From: Vibrio sp. B1FLJ16
GTDB taxonomy: Bacteria; Pseudomonadota; Gammaproteobacteria; Enterobacterales; Vibrionaceae
Length of the DNA: 64,000 nucleotides
Assembly (NCBI RefSeq): GCF_905175385.1
Contig: NZ_HG992749.1
Coordinates: 2,232,001-2,296,000, forward strand
Reading direction: 5' to 3'
Position 1 is the first letter of the stretch. Each line of letters starts with the position of its first letter. The position numbers and the translations under genes were made by a program. Below, piece by piece: positions 25,169 to 35,911 of this stretch. The notes under the pieces are model-generated. The model had not been told where the DNA came from and ran no database searches. It saw only the letters and a list, made by a program, of their open reading frames with translations.

Positions 25169-26391
25169 TTAACCGCCGAAGTCATCAAGTAGGATATTCT
25201 CATCCTCAACACCTAGATCTTTCAGCATGCCGATTACAGCTGCGTTCATCATAGGTGGACCACACATGTAGTACTCACAGTCTTCTGGAGCTTCATGGTC
25301 ACGTAAGTAGTTCTCGTAAAGAACGTTGTGAATGAAGCCGGTATAACCATCCCAGTTATCTTCTGGCATTGGATCTGACAGAGCACAATGCCATACGAGT
25401 TGTCGTTTTCTGCTTGTAGGCCGTCGAAATCTTCTACGTAGAACATTTCGCGCTTAGAACGCGCACCGTACCAGAAAGACATCTTACGCTTAGAGTTAAG
25501 ACGCTTAAGCTGGTCAAAGATGTGCGAACGCATTGGCGCCATACCAGCACCACCACCAATGAATACCATTTCAGCATCAGTATCTTTCGCGAAGAACTCA
25601 CCAAATGGACCTGAAATCGTACACTTGTCGCCTTCTTTAAGAGACCAAATGTATGAAGACATGATACCAGGTGGTACATCAGGATTATTAGGCGGCGGCG
25701 TAGCGATACGCACGTTTAGCATAATAATGCCTTCTTCTTCTGGGTAGTTAGCCATTGAGTAAGCGCGGATTGTCTCTTCGTTTACTTTAGACTCGTAACG
25801 GAACAGGTTAAATTTGTCCCAGTCTTCACGGTACTCTTCTGGTACGTCGAAGTCAGCGTATTTCACGTGGTGAGCAGGCGCTTCAATCTGGATGTAACCA
25901 CCAGCACGGAAAGGTACTGATTCGCCATCTGGAATTTGTAGCTTAAGCTCTTTGATGAATGTCGCTTTGTTATCGTTAGAGATAACTGTACATTCCCACT
26001 TCTTAACGCCGAAGATTTCTTCTGGAAGTTCGATGTCCATGTCTGTTTTCATTGCAACTTGACATGCTAGACGCTCACCTTCACGTGCTTCACCTTTAGT
26101 AATGTGGTCAAGCTCGGTAGGTAGGATATCACCACCACCAGATTTAATTTTTACGCGACACTGACCACATGAGCCACCGCCACCACAAGCAGAAGAAACG
26201 AATACACCAGCACCAGCAAGTGCTGTTAGTAGTTTTCCGCCTGGTTGTGTAACGATCGCCAGATTAGGGTCGTCGTTCACAGAAATTGTAATGTCACCTG
26301 TTGGTACAAGCTTAGACTTAGCGAAAAGAATCACTAGTACTAGAGCCAGTACAATCAGAGTAAACATCACTACACCAAGAATAATGTCCAT
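25169..26391 (-). pseudogene. nqrF: NqrF, Na+-NQR NADH-oxidising subunit, with an apparent frameshift
   Basis: NqrF oxidises NADH and passes electrons through FAD and a 2Fe-2S centre into Na+-NQR. The frame starting at 26391 has the membrane anchor (about residues 3-23), the 2Fe-2S ligands Cys69, Cys75, Cys78 and Cys110, and the FAD/NADH domain, but leaves the family sequence after AENDNS and stops at 25249. The next frame resumes with [18 protein letters not shown] and ends in the normal [10 protein letters not shown]. Restoring one base near 25398 (AACTCG to AACTTCG) gives a normal 407-residue protein. As read, the NADH-binding end is lost. Since Na+-NQR is otherwise intact, a sequencing or assembly error is the likelier explanation. 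Confidence 0.88.
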
Positions 26392-26424
26392 TGACTATTC
26401 CTTAATTGTTGCGGTTTACCCGAC

Positions 26425-27021
26425 TTACAGTTGAACACCAGAGAAAGACATAAAGCCTAACGCCATTAGACCTACCGTGATGAACGTGATGCCTAGACCA
26501 CGTAGACCTGGAGGTACGTCAGAGTACTTCATCTTCTCACGGATACCTGCAAGAGCAACGATGGCTAGCATCCAGCCCACACCAGAACCAAAACCATAAA
26601 CAACAGATTCAGCAAAGTTGTAGTCACGTTGTACCATGAAAGATACACCACCGAAGATCGCACAGTTTACTGTGATCAACGGTAGGAAGATGCCTAGCGC
26701 GTTGTACAGAGGTGGGAAGAAACGGTCTAGAACCATTTCTAGGATCTGTACAAGTGCAGCGATTACACCGATAAAGGTGATGAAGTTTAGGAAGCTAAGA
26801 TCGACACCTTCAACTAAAGCGTTTTCTCTCAATACTAGGTTGTAAACAAGGTTGTTTACTGGAACAGCGATAGTAAGTACTACTACAACCGCAACACCCA
26901 GACCAAAAGAGGTCTTAACTTTCTTAGATACCGCAAGAAACGTACACATACCTAAGAAGAAAGACAGAGCCATGTTTTCGATGAAAATCGATTTAACTAA
27001 CAGACTAATGTAATGTTCCAT
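26425..27021 (-). CDS. nqrE: Na+-NQR subunit E
   Basis: A 198-residue inner-membrane subunit with six membrane segments, paired with NqrD as inverted-topology relatives that hold an iron centre. [32 protein letters not shown] is the diagnostic N-terminus, including the conserved Cys; a second conserved Cys lies in [11 protein letters not shown]. It lies 7 bases after nqrD and 33 before nqrF. Confidence 0.97.
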   Translation of the reverse strand: MEHYISLLVKSIFIENMALSFFLGMCTFLAVSKKVKTSFGLGVAVVVVLTIAVPVNNLVYNLVLRENALVEGVDLSFLNFITFIGVIAALVQILEMVLDRFFPPLYNALGIFLPLITVNCAIFGGVSFMVQRDYNFAESVVYGFGSGVGWMLAIVALAGIREKMKYSDVPPGLRGLGITFITVGLMALGFMSFSGVQL

Positions 27022-27028
27022 GACGTCC

Positions 27029-27661
27029 TTACTCCTTCGCTTCTACTTGTTCTGGTTTCAGAATACGGATTGCCCAGATTAGGAAGCCGATTAGGAAGAA
27101 TGCTGATGGTGCTAGAAGCATCAGACCGTTTGGCTGATACCAACCGCCGTTACTCACTAGAGGTAGGATTTCCATACCAAATAGTTTGCCTGAGCCGAAT
27201 AGCTCACGGAAGAAACCAACAGTAATAAGAACGAAACCGTAACCAAGACCGTTACCGATACCATCGATAAGTGATGGGATTGGCGCAGACTTCATTGCGA
27301 ATGCTTCAGCACGACCCATTACGATACAGTTCGTGATGATAAGGCCTACGAATACCGATAGCTGCTTAGAGATATCGTACAGGTAAGCCTTAAGCACCTG
27401 GTCTACCACGATTACTAGCGATGCGATAATAGCCATCTGAACGATAATACGTACGCTGTTAGGAATGTGGTTACGGATTAGAGATACCGAGAAGTTAGAC
27501 AAAGCAGTTACAAATGTTACTGCCAGCGTCATAACAAACGCAGTCTCTAGTTTAGTTGTTACTGCAAGCGCAGAACATACACCAAGAACCTGTAGCGCGA
27601 TTGGGTTGTTGTCCAATACTGGCGCTAAGATGCTCTTTTTAATATTTTGTGCACTAGACAT
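27029..27661 (-). CDS. nqrD: Na+-NQR subunit D
   Basis: A 210-residue inner-membrane subunit with six membrane segments, partner of NqrE. Conserved segments include [20 protein letters not shown] and [15 protein letters not shown] with the two Cys of the intramembrane iron centre. Its start overlaps the nqrC stop by one base. Confidence 0.97.
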   Translation of the reverse strand: MSSAQNIKKSILAPVLDNNPIALQVLGVCSALAVTTKLETAFVMTLAVTFVTALSNFSVSLIRNHIPNSVRIIVQMAIIASLVIVVDQVLKAYLYDISKQLSVFVGLIITNCIVMGRAEAFAMKSAPIPSLIDGIGNGLGYGFVLITVGFFRELFGSGKLFGMEILPLVSNGGWYQPNGLMLLAPSAFFLIGFLIWAIRILKPEQVEAKE

Positions 27662-28431
27662 TAGTTCAGACCTCCGTCACGAACTTTTGCTAGGAATGGA
27701 CCAAAGCCCATGTCACCTAACCAGAAGTCAAATGTGTGTTGAACACCGTTACTAGTTAGTGTCGCACCTGACAGGCCGTCAACACCGTGCTCAGAACCTG
27801 CTGGAGCACCACCTTTCACAACTTTGATAGCTGGCTTGTGGTTTTCATCAAACAGTTTCTTACCTACGAATTGTGCGCGCCAGCTTGGGTTCTCAACTTC
27901 ACCACCAAGTCCAGGGGTTTCGCCCTGCTCGTAGTAAGTGATACCTGACACTGTGTTGCCATCTGTTTCAACAGCAACGAATGCGTACATCATAGACCAT
28001 AGACCGTTACCGTGAACCGGTAAGATAACTTTAGATACTGCATCGCCATCTTTAACAAGGTATACAACACCCGTGTTAGCACGACGAAGGATCTTTGCTT
28101 TGTCATCTTCAGCAGGTAGCTTGATAGATTCAGCAGGATCTTTTGCAGCTTTTCGCTGGTCGTAAGTCGCAGCGTTACCTTCTACAAAGTCACCAGTGTT
28201 AAAGTCCACCAGACGTGGTTCGATGTATTGTGCAAATAGCTCAGGTACGTTTTTACCTGCAGCATCAATGCCCGCAACTTCAACGATCTTCGATTGCTTA
28301 TCTAAAACAGCGTTAGCTTTTTGCTTATCGCGTAGACCTACTGCTGCTGTTGATACGATGATTGAACAAACAAGGCTCAACCCGACAACAACACCCAGCG
28401 TCTTTTTAATGCTGTCGTTATTACTTGCCAT
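27661..28431 (-). CDS. nqrC: Na+-NQR subunit C (FMN-bearing)
   Basis: A 256-residue membrane-anchored periplasmic subunit with one N-terminal membrane segment (about residues 11-32) and covalently bound FMN. The ApbE target motif SGAT is at about residues 221-224, with the threonine as attachment site. The open frame extends upstream to 28464, but the ATG at 28431 (MASNNDS) gives the family N-terminus; it overlaps the end of nqrB by 11 bases. Confidence 0.96.
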   Translation of the reverse strand: MASNNDSIKKTLGVVVGLSLVCSIIVSTAAVGLRDKQKANAVLDKQSKIVEVAGIDAAGKNVPELFAQYIEPRLVDFNTGDFVEGNAATYDQRKAAKDPAESIKLPAEDDKAKILRRANTGVVYLVKDGDAVSKVILPVHGNGLWSMMYAFVAVETDGNTVSGITYYEQGETPGLGGEVENPSWRAQFVGKKLFDENHKPAIKVVKGGAPAGSEHGVDGLSGATLTSNGVQHTFDFWLGDMGFGPFLAKVRDGGLN

Positions 28432-29665
28432 AACGTGCTTGTCTCCGCTTGATGTTCTTCTCAATAACTAAGTGGTCGAACAGAGGTGCAAACAGGTTCG
28501 CGAATAGAATCGCCAGCATCATACCTTCTGGGTAAGCTGGGTTAACTACACGGATAAGAACACACATTACACCGATAAGAGCGCCGTACCACCATTTACC
28601 TTTGTTAGTAAATGAAGCGGATACTGGGTCTGTCGCCATAAAGAACATACCGAATGCAAAACCACCTAAAACTAGGTGCCAGTGCCATGGCATGTTGAAC
28701 ATTGGGTTAGTATCTGAACCGATAACATTGAATAGTGTCGATGTAGCGATCATACCGATCATTACACCTGCAATGATGCGCCACGATGCTATACGCATGT
28801 ACACAATCATCGCTGCACCAATCATCAGTGCAAGCGTCGATACTTCACCGATAGAGCCAGGGATGTTACCAATGAATGCGTCCATCCAAGTGATAGGAGC
28901 ACCAGAAACTGTGTTAACTAGAGCACCGTTACCACCTTGAGCCCACTGGCTAAGAGCCGTTGCACCAGAGAAACCGTCAGCTGCAGTCCAAACTACGTCA
29001 CCCGAGATTTGAGCCGGGTAAGCGAAGAATAGGAATGCACGGCCTGCTAGCGCAGGGTTTAGGAAGTTACGACCTGTACCACCGAAGATCTCTTTCGCGA
29101 CAACAACACCGAAGGTAATACCTAGCGCTGCTTGCCATAGAGGAAGTGTTGGCGGAACGATAAGTGCAAACAGGATAGAAGTTACAAAGAAACCTTCGTT
29201 AACTTCGTGCTTGCGCACCATACAGAACAACACTTCCCAGAAACCACCAACAATAAACACTGTTGCGTAGATTGGAAGGAAGTATGTCGCACCCAGAAGC
29301 ATCTTACTGCCAACCCCAGCTTCGGCAGAAATGGTTCCGCCAAACATTTCGGTTAGCCAGTAGTGCCAGTTACCTGCTACTACTGTTGCCAGTTGGTCAC
29401 CAGCATGCATGTGAGTCAGTGCTGCGATAGCCTGGCCACCCGCGTTGTACATACCCCAGAACATTGCTGGGAATACCGCGAACCAAACCATGATCATGAT
29501 ACGTTTCAAGTCAACGCTATCACGAACGTGCGAGCTTCTCTTTGTTACAAGACCCGGAGTATAAAACAGCGTTGCTGCTGCTTCATAAAGGGCAAACCAC
29601 TTCTCATGTTTACCACCAGGCTCAAAGTGATGCTCGATGTCTTCAATAAATTTTTTAAGAGACAT
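28421..29665 (-). CDS. nqrB: Na+-NQR subunit B (FMN- and riboflavin-bearing)
   Basis: A 414-residue membrane subunit with about ten segments that forms the sodium path and quinone site. N-terminal [23 protein letters not shown] and the FMN attachment motif GFSGATALS near residue 235 are characteristic. It starts 5 bases after nqrA and overlaps nqrC by 11 bases, showing tight coupling. Confidence 0.97.
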   Translation of the reverse strand: MSLKKFIEDIEHHFEPGGKHEKWFALYEAAATLFYTPGLVTKRSSHVRDSVDLKRIMIMVWFAVFPAMFWGMYNAGGQAIAALTHMHAGDQLATVVAGNWHYWLTEMFGGTISAEAGVGSKMLLGATYFLPIYATVFIVGGFWEVLFCMVRKHEVNEGFFVTSILFALIVPPTLPLWQAALGITFGVVVAKEIFGGTGRNFLNPALAGRAFLFFAYPAQISGDVVWTAADGFSGATALSQWAQGGNGALVNTVSGAPITWMDAFIGNIPGSIGEVSTLALMIGAAMIVYMRIASWRIIAGVMIGMIATSTLFNVIGSDTNPMFNMPWHWHLVLGGFAFGMFFMATDPVSASFTNKGKWWYGALIGVMCVLIRVVNPAYPEGMMLAILFANLFAPLFDHLVIEKNIKRRQARYGK

Positions 29666-29670
29666 GAAAA

Positions 29671-31011
29671 TTACCCTTCCTTCTCGATCTTATCTAGGCA
29701 CTCACGAAGTAGTTGACCGTATTCGTACTTACCAGGACAAACAAAGGTACACAATGCTACGTCTTCTTCGTCTAGCTCCAGCGCACCAAGTGCTGCTGCA
29801 CTATCTGTATCGCCTGCACATAGATCACGAAGTAGCAAAGTAGGTTCCATATCTAGTGGCATTACACGTTCGTAGTTGCCAATTGGAACCATTGAACGAT
29901 CACTACCATTCGTCGTCGTTGTCATGTTAAACAACTGACCTTTGAACAGGTGACCAAGGAATGAGCGAGTTACTGAGAACTTGTTCTTACCAGGCATAGC
30001 CCAGCCAAACAGCTCTTTTTCATAACCTTCACGCAAAACAGAAACTTGTGCGTGGTAACGACCAAGGAAAGCATGAGGACCAGTTGCGTGTGTACCTGTC
30101 AGTACAGAACCAGAAATCACACGAACATCACCTGGCATCAACTCGCTATCTGTTACGTCGTCTAGGCTTGCACCCAGAGTCGTGCGAATTAGGCGCGGAT
30201 TATTTACTACCGGGCCAGCCAGAGAAATAACACGATCAGTGTAAAGTTCACCAGTTAGGAACAACTTACCGAACGCGATAACGTCTTGGTAGTTGATGCT
30301 CCACGCCACATTTTCTGCATTTACCGGGTAAAGGAAATGCATGTGGGTGCCAGCAAGACCTGCCGGGTGAGGACCATTGAAGACATGTTCTTCAATATTA
30401 GATTGAGAAGAGCGCGGCAAGCTAGTGCCAGATTTACATACGTAAACCTTGTCTTCCGTCAGGGCTGAAAGAATGTCTAGACCAGCAACGAATGCTTCTT
30501 GTTGCTCGTTAATTATCAACTCAGGATTAGCTGCTAAAGGATTAGTATCCATTGCAGTTACGAAAATCGCCTTAGTTGAAGACTCGATTGCTGGAACCTT
30601 GCTAAACGGACGAGTACGTAAAGCGGTCCATAGGCCAGATTCAACCAATTGAGTCTTGATCACTTGACGATCCAGACCTGTAAGTTGAGCGGCTTCGAAC
30701 TTATCGAATGTAACCTGCTCTTCACCTGCCACTTCAATCACTACAGATTGAAGGACACGTTTAGCGCCACGGTTAATTTCGATCACTTTACCGGCTGCCG
30801 GTGCAGTGAATTTCACGCCTGGGTTCTTTTTGTCTTCAAAAAGAACTTGCGCTTTTTTCACTTCATCACCAACGCGGACATGCATGGTTGGACGCATGCC
30901 AACGTACTCTTCGCCAAGCAAGGCGACTTTTTTGATGGTCTTACCATCATTAATCACCTGGGATGGAGTTCCTGCGATAGGAAGATCCAAGCCCTTCTTT
31001 ATTGTAATCAT
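29671..31011 (-). CDS. nqrA: Na+-NQR subunit A
   Basis: A 446-residue peripheral cytoplasmic subunit of the sodium pump, involved in quinone reduction. It begins [18 protein letters not shown] and ends CLDKIEKEG. The frame is open up to 31110, but the ATG at 31011 gives the conserved N-terminus. It is the first gene of nqrABCDEF. Its leader, listed separately, contains two tandem hairpins, one followed by a T-run, so expression may be attenuated. Confidence 0.97.
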   Translation of the reverse strand: MITIKKGLDLPIAGTPSQVINDGKTIKKVALLGEEYVGMRPTMHVRVGDEVKKAQVLFEDKKNPGVKFTAPAAGKVIEINRGAKRVLQSVVIEVAGEEQVTFDKFEAAQLTGLDRQVIKTQLVESGLWTALRTRPFSKVPAIESSTKAIFVTAMDTNPLAANPELIINEQQEAFVAGLDILSALTEDKVYVCKSGTSLPRSSQSNIEEHVFNGPHPAGLAGTHMHFLYPVNAENVAWSINYQDVIAFGKLFLTGELYTDRVISLAGPVVNNPRLIRTTLGASLDDVTDSELMPGDVRVISGSVLTGTHATGPHAFLGRYHAQVSVLREGYEKELFGWAMPGKNKFSVTRSFLGHLFKGQLFNMTTTTNGSDRSMVPIGNYERVMPLDMEPTLLLRDLCAGDTDSAAALGALELDEEDVALCTFVCPGKYEYGQLLRECLDKIEKEG

Positions 31012-31434
31012 ACGCACTTGCACTACTTTTATCGGGAAAAAGATTCTTTTGATTGCGTAACTTTTAGACACGACATCAGTGTCCGGTTTTGGTGCTGTTT
31101 TAAACACCAAAATCGCAACATCCTATTAAAAATCTCGTTACAAAAAATAAGCGAGATTTCTCAGGTGCAATATTCTAGCATTTTTTAGGAACTTGATGCC
31201 ATGACCAATCATAAGAAAGGAGTGGTTATTTAGGTACAATCAGGTCTAAAAGGTCAAATAATACTCATAACTTTGACCAATCGCACAAATACAATAGTCC
31301 ATACATATCGCATGGAAAATCAATATTCACCACCTGAAACATTCTCTGATTTCCATTCATTTGTTGAAACACTGTTAATGTTTTTTCTTTAACAGTCGGT
31401 CAGGTGAACACCCTGTTGTTACACGATTCAAAAC
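31012..31434 (-). promoter_or_regulatory. nqrA upstream region with two leader hairpins
   Basis: About 420 bases carrying the nqr promoter. Two inverted repeats lie between likely promoter and gene: 31130-31159 (CGAGATTT/AAATCTCG arms, followed on the minus strand by TTTAAT, terminator-like) and 31087-31112 (TTTTGGTG/CACCAAAA, 10-base loop, no T-run). The bolA terminator lies beyond, at 31441-31462, so these hairpins belong to the nqr transcript. No small coding frame is evident in the leader. The promoter itself could not be assigned. Confidence 0.55.
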
Positions 31435-31440
31435 GAAAAA

Positions 31441-31465
31441 AAAGATGGCTTTCACCATCTTTATA
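31441..31465 (-). terminator. Terminator after bolA
   Basis: Minus-strand stem AAAGATGG/CCATCTTT followed by a run of eight T, 20 bases past the bolA stop. Confidence 0.85.
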
Positions 31466-31483
31466 TATTTGTTTTATACGCTT

Positions 31484-31870
<387 letters not shown>

Positions 31871-32063
31871 TTACGCCACTTAACGGAATAATGAAATAAC
31901 AACGCAATATCTTAGCTGACAGCAAAAACACATATTTAACTCATGCGGGTTCCAAGCGCCAGACAAAAGGCAGTAAACATAAAATTTCAAAGCTTTTTGT
32001 ATCTACACTTGCCATCATTTGAGACAATAACGCCTAGTTTATCGAATCAATCTACGTTTACTT

Positions 32064-33218
32064 ATGAAAACCGAACTGAATCTGCATGATCGAAGCTTAA
32101 ACCTTCACCGTTACCCCAAGCGCTCCAACGAAACACTACAAGCATGGGACGCGGGAGATGAGTACCTGATTAATCATGTCGAAGAACTCGCGCTGCCAGA
32201 CAATCAGCACATTGTCGTGATTAATGATAACTTCGGTGCCCTCGCCTGCTGGTTTTCTGAAAAACATCATGTGACGTTTATAAGCGACTCCTATATTTCT
32301 CGCAAAGGCGCTCAGAAAAACCTTGAAGAGAATCAATGTGGTGACGTCACATTTCTCACCACAATGGATGATATACCAGCTAACACTGATCTCGTTCTAC
32401 TGCAGCTGCCGAAAAGTAATCGTCATCTGGTTTGGATACTCAGCCAGTTGAGAAAAACACTCCCTGAGTCCTGCCCTGTAATTGCGGTCAATAAAGCGAA
32501 AGAGATCCACACTTCGACTCTAAAGCTATTTGAAAAACACTTAGGTGAAACGAAAACTTCCCTCGCCTGGAAAAAACACCGTTTGGTTTTCTCACAAGCG
32601 AACGTTCAACCGGTTCTGGATGTCGACCCAATCACCGCCTGGCATGTAGATGGTGAGAAGATTCAGCTTAAAAACCTTCCTAATGTCTATTCAGGAGAAA
32701 GCTTGGATTTGGGTGCCCGCTTCATGTTGCAGCACATCCCTCAGGATGAGTCTATTAAGCACATTATCGACTTAGGATGCGGCAATGGCGTACTTTCCGT
32801 AAAAGCAGGACAACTCAATCCTGAAGCGCGTCTTACTTGTGTCGATGAAAGCTACATGGCTTTAGAATCAGCCAGACAGAACTTACTAGATAACTTAGGT
32901 GAGGTTCGTGATATCCAGTGTATCGCGAACAATTGTCTGGACGGTTTCGAAAAAGAGAGCTGTTCACTCATCATGTGTAACCCGCCTTTTCACCAACAAC
33001 AGGCGATTACCGACCATATTGCCTGGCAAATGTTTTGTGATTCCAAACAAGTTTTGAACATTGGGGGTTATTTACTTGTCATAGGTAACCGACACCTGGG
33101 TTACGATGCCAAGCTTAAGCGCCTCTTTGGCGATAGTAATGTGAAACTTATCGCTTCCAATAATAAGTTCGTGATTTTACAGGCGATAAAAAGTCCTGCT
33201 AAATTAAACACAAAATAA
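32064..33218 (+). CDS. rlmG: 23S rRNA (guanine(1835)-N2)-methyltransferase RlmG
   Basis: Methylates G1835 of 23S rRNA with S-adenosylmethionine. 384 residues: an N-terminal degenerate methyltransferase-like half (about 1-190) and a C-terminal Rossmann half with the SAM loop DLGCGNGVLSVKA (about 238-250) and the catalytic NPPFHQ motif (about 310-315). RlmC/RlmG are duplicated-fold enzymes, and this length fits RlmG. Divergent from bolA across 270 bases. Confidence 0.94.
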   Translation: MKTELNLHDRSLNLHRYPKRSNETLQAWDAGDEYLINHVEELALPDNQHIVVINDNFGALACWFSEKHHVTFISDSYISRKGAQKNLEENQCGDVTFLTTMDDIPANTDLVLLQLPKSNRHLVWILSQLRKTLPESCPVIAVNKAKEIHTSTLKLFEKHLGETKTSLAWKKHRLVFSQANVQPVLDVDPITAWHVDGEKIQLKNLPNVYSGESLDLGARFMLQHIPQDESIKHIIDLGCGNGVLSVKAGQLNPEARLTCVDESYMALESARQNLLDNLGEVRDIQCIANNCLDGFEKESCSLIMCNPPFHQQQAITDHIAWQMFCDSKQVLNIGGYLLVIGNRHLGYDAKLKRLFGDSNVKLIASNNKFVILQAIKSPAKLNTK

Positions 33219-33249
33219 TAAAACTAAAAAATAAACAAGGAACTATAGA

Positions 33250-33819
33250 ATGAAAAAACTGGTACTCGCGGCTTCAGTTGCTTTGCTTGCTGCATGTTCA
33301 GCACCTCAACAACCTCAACTGAACCTGATGCCTGAAAGCACACTTAGTACAAATCCAATTGTACAAGGCAAAACTTACAGCTTAACCAGTAAAGATACCC
33401 GCGCTTCTCAGTACGTCGCTTTGGTAGACAATGGCCGCTCGAATATTCTTCCTCTTCATGCCAAACAGAATTTACGTATTACTCTGGAACAAGCGTTGGA
33501 ACAACAGCTTTCGTCTCAGGGTTTCCATGCCGATCTAAACAGCAACAATGTGGTTGAGCTTAAAGTCCAGCAAGCACTCGTGAATGTAAAACATTCGGTG
33601 ATGGAAAATGAAATGGACGCTAAAGTCGTTATAGAAATTACGGCAGAAAACCCGCAAGGCCGACTTGTTAAAACCTTCACGGGCACAGCAAAACGTTCAG
33701 GCACACTAAGTGCGTCGGATTCTGACATTGAGCAGACACTAAACGATGTTATTAGCCTGACACTAAAAGAAATCGCCAACGACCCTGAACTTCGTAATTA
33801 CATGCAGGAACGATTCTGA
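33250..33819 (+). CDS. yajG: YajG family lipoprotein
   Basis: A 189-residue predicted lipoprotein: signal peptide MKKLVLAASVALLAAC with lipobox Cys16, then the YajG domain with STNPIVQGKTYSLTSKDTRA and repeated strand-helix units. Function unknown. It overlaps the cyclophilin gene by one base (TGATG). The yajG-ampG linkage is conserved with E. coli. AAGGAACTATAGA precedes the ATG. Confidence 0.92.
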   Translation: MKKLVLAASVALLAACSAPQQPQLNLMPESTLSTNPIVQGKTYSLTSKDTRASQYVALVDNGRSNILPLHAKQNLRITLEQALEQQLSSQGFHADLNSNNVVELKVQQALVNVKHSVMENEMDAKVVIEITAENPQGRLVKTFTGTAKRSGTLSASDSDIEQTLNDVISLTLKEIANDPELRNYMQERF

Positions 33820-34364
33820 TGATACGTAAAGCTATTATTTCTCTCGCGCTACTAAGCTGTAGCGTCTGGGCCGGGCCTAAAGTGGAGTTTGAAACAACGC
33901 TAGGTTCATTCACCGTAGAACTAAACGAAGAAAAAGCACCGATTACCGTCGCGAACTTCATTAAATATGTGGAAGACGGTAGCTATAAGGGAACGATTTT
34001 CCACCGTGTGATCCCGGGCTTTATGGCTCAGGGTGGCGGCTTCAATCAAGATATGCAAAAGGTCGAGACCTATGCGCCTATTAAGAATGAAGGCAGTAAC
34101 GGTTTGGAGAATAACCGTGCGACTATCGCGATGGCCCGCACTAATGCCCCTGACTCTGCCACTCGCCAGTTCTACATCAACTTAGTGGATAACGATTTTC
34201 TGAATTACGGTGCCCGCCCGCCGGGTTATGCGGTATTTGGTCAGGTAATCGAAGGGTTTGAAGTCATTCAAAATATGGCGAAACAACCAACAACGTCTGC
34301 GCGCGGAATGCGTGACGTACCTGAAAAACAAATCGTGATTACCAACGCGACGCTACGCAAATAA
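33819..34364 (+). CDS. ppiA: Periplasmic peptidyl-prolyl isomerase (cyclophilin type)
   Basis: A 181-residue cyclophilin with a signal peptide (about residues 1-18, ending VWAGP), so exported to the periplasm like PpiA. Active-site blocks IFHRVIPGFMAQGGGF, SATRQFYINLVDNDFLN and GYAVFGQVIEG are intact. It lies between yajG and ampG and starts within the yajG stop codon, so it is coupled to it. A strong terminator follows. Confidence 0.9.
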   Translation: MIRKAIISLALLSCSVWAGPKVEFETTLGSFTVELNEEKAPITVANFIKYVEDGSYKGTIFHRVIPGFMAQGGGFNQDMQKVETYAPIKNEGSNGLENNRATIAMARTNAPDSATRQFYINLVDNDFLNYGARPPGYAVFGQVIEGFEVIQNMAKQPTTSARGMRDVPEKQIVITNATLRK

Positions 34365-34414
34365 TTACCCAAACTACCTCTATTTACTTAGTTCAGCGAG
34401 AATAGTTAGGGCAC

Positions 34415-34446
34415 AAACCCTTTGAGTACTCAAAGGGTTTTCTCTT
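34415..34446 (+). terminator. Terminator after ppiA
   Basis: Perfect 12-bp stem AAACCCTTTGAG/CTCAAAGGGTTT with a 2-base centre, followed by TTCTCTTT; ampG begins 30 bases later. Confidence 0.85.
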
Positions 34447-34475
34447 TCAACAGCATCACTAAATTGGATTAACCT

Positions 34476-35828
34476 ATGTCTTCATTACCCTCCATCACTT
34501 GGTTGGAAACGGTAAAAAGTTATCTCGACAGACGCTTGTTATGGGTCTTTATGCTCGGGTGCTCAAGCGGTTTTCCGTGGGTACTGATTGGCTCTAATAT
34601 GTCTGGTTGGCTAAAAGATGCTGGCCTTACACTTTCTGCAATTGGCTACTTTGGTAGTGTATTCGCTGTATATGCGATTAACTTTCTCTGGGCCCCCCTA
34701 GTAGATCGGGTCAAACTGCCGCTGTTGCACCGTTTATTGGGACAGCGACGCAGTTGGATATTTTTATGCCAGAGCATTGTACTCATTGCGACTCTGTTCA
34801 TTGCAGGTGTGGACCCTGCAGAGAACTTGGTATTTGCATCACTTCTTGCTCTTTGTATTGCTACCGCATCGGCAACACAAGATATCGCCATTGACGCTTT
34901 TCGTATCGATACCTTCCCAAAATCGGAAGCATCTAAGTTACCTCAGGCATCCGCAATGGCGGTAATTGGGTGGTGGACCGGGTATTCGCTACCCGGCTAT
35001 CTGGCATTTATCAATGCTGACAGCATCGGCTGGAATGGCGTCTATTATGGTATGGCTTTCGTCGTTGTCATTTTAATGATCTTTACCTTACTGGTAGGCG
35101 AACCGAAAACACAACGAGAACAGTTACAATCAGCAGCAGAACAGCGTCATAAAGAGGTGGTGGGTTCAAGGCTGGTCGCATGGTTTACGGTAACCGTCGT
35201 CGAGCCTTTTCTCGATTTCTTCAATCGCAATGGTGTGCGAGTCGCAATTACCTTATTGCTGTTCGTATTCCTGTTTAAGATTGGGGAAGCATTCTTGGGC
35301 CGCATGTCCATCGCATTCTATAAAGATATCGGCTTCAGCAACGAACAGATCGGTCACTACTCGAAATTGATTGGCTGGGGAGCCACCATATTCTTCACTT
35401 TCGTGGGCAGTATGTTCAATGTGAAATTTGGTATTGTGCGCGGCCTGATGATCGGTGGTATCGCTATGTCGGCAAGTAATCTGATGTTTGCGTGGATTGC
35501 CTCTGTAGGCCCGAATGAGCATCTATATTTGGCGACCATCATCGTCGATAACTTTACTACTGCGTTTTCCACGGTAGCATTTGTTTCCTTCCTTACAATA
35601 TTGACCGGACAAGCGTTTTCAGCGACCCAATATGCGTTGCTAGCATCTTTAGGTAATTTTGGTCGCACAACACTTGCATCTTTCAGTGGCGAACTGGTTG
35701 ATTACCTCAATGACTGGAGTACCTTCTTCATCCTGACTGCTGTGATGGTGATACCAAGCCTGATAATGCTTTATTCACTGCGCCATTACTTCGATGAACT
35801 GTTAGAAAAGGCACGGCATAAAGATTAA
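34476..35828 (+). CDS. ampG: Muropeptide permease AmpG (major facilitator family)
   Basis: Imports anhydro-muropeptides for peptidoglycan recycling. A 450-residue inner-membrane protein with 12 or more hydrophobic segments. N-terminal LWVFMLGCSSGFPWVLIGSNMSGWL and the segment ATASATQDIAIDAFRID are hallmark AmpG motifs. It follows yajG and ppiA, as in the conserved yajG-ampG neighbourhood. This permease supplies ligands that induce AmpC beta-lactamase in species that carry AmpR; no ampR or ampC is visible here. Confidence 0.95.
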   Translation: MSSLPSITWLETVKSYLDRRLLWVFMLGCSSGFPWVLIGSNMSGWLKDAGLTLSAIGYFGSVFAVYAINFLWAPLVDRVKLPLLHRLLGQRRSWIFLCQSIVLIATLFIAGVDPAENLVFASLLALCIATASATQDIAIDAFRIDTFPKSEASKLPQASAMAVIGWWTGYSLPGYLAFINADSIGWNGVYYGMAFVVVILMIFTLLVGEPKTQREQLQSAAEQRHKEVVGSRLVAWFTVTVVEPFLDFFNRNGVRVAITLLLFVFLFKIGEAFLGRMSIAFYKDIGFSNEQIGHYSKLIGWGATIFFTFVGSMFNVKFGIVRGLMIGGIAMSASNLMFAWIASVGPNEHLYLATIIVDNFTTAFSTVAFVSFLTILTGQAFSATQYALLASLGNFGRTTLASFSGELVDYLNDWSTFFILTAVMVIPSLIMLYSLRHYFDELLEKARHKD

Positions 35829-35864
35829 ACGGCTCTGACCCAAACATCTTAAAGCAAGAAACAG

Positions 35865-35891
35865 AAAAGCCACCGGAAATCGGTGGCTTTT
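35865..35891. terminator. Terminator between ampG and the ChrR-type gene
   Basis: Stem AAAAGCCACCG/CGGTGGCTTTT with loop GAAAT, symmetrical and able to serve both convergent genes. Confidence 0.88.
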
Positions 35892-35911
35892 GGTATTTAA
35901 AACCTGTCACG

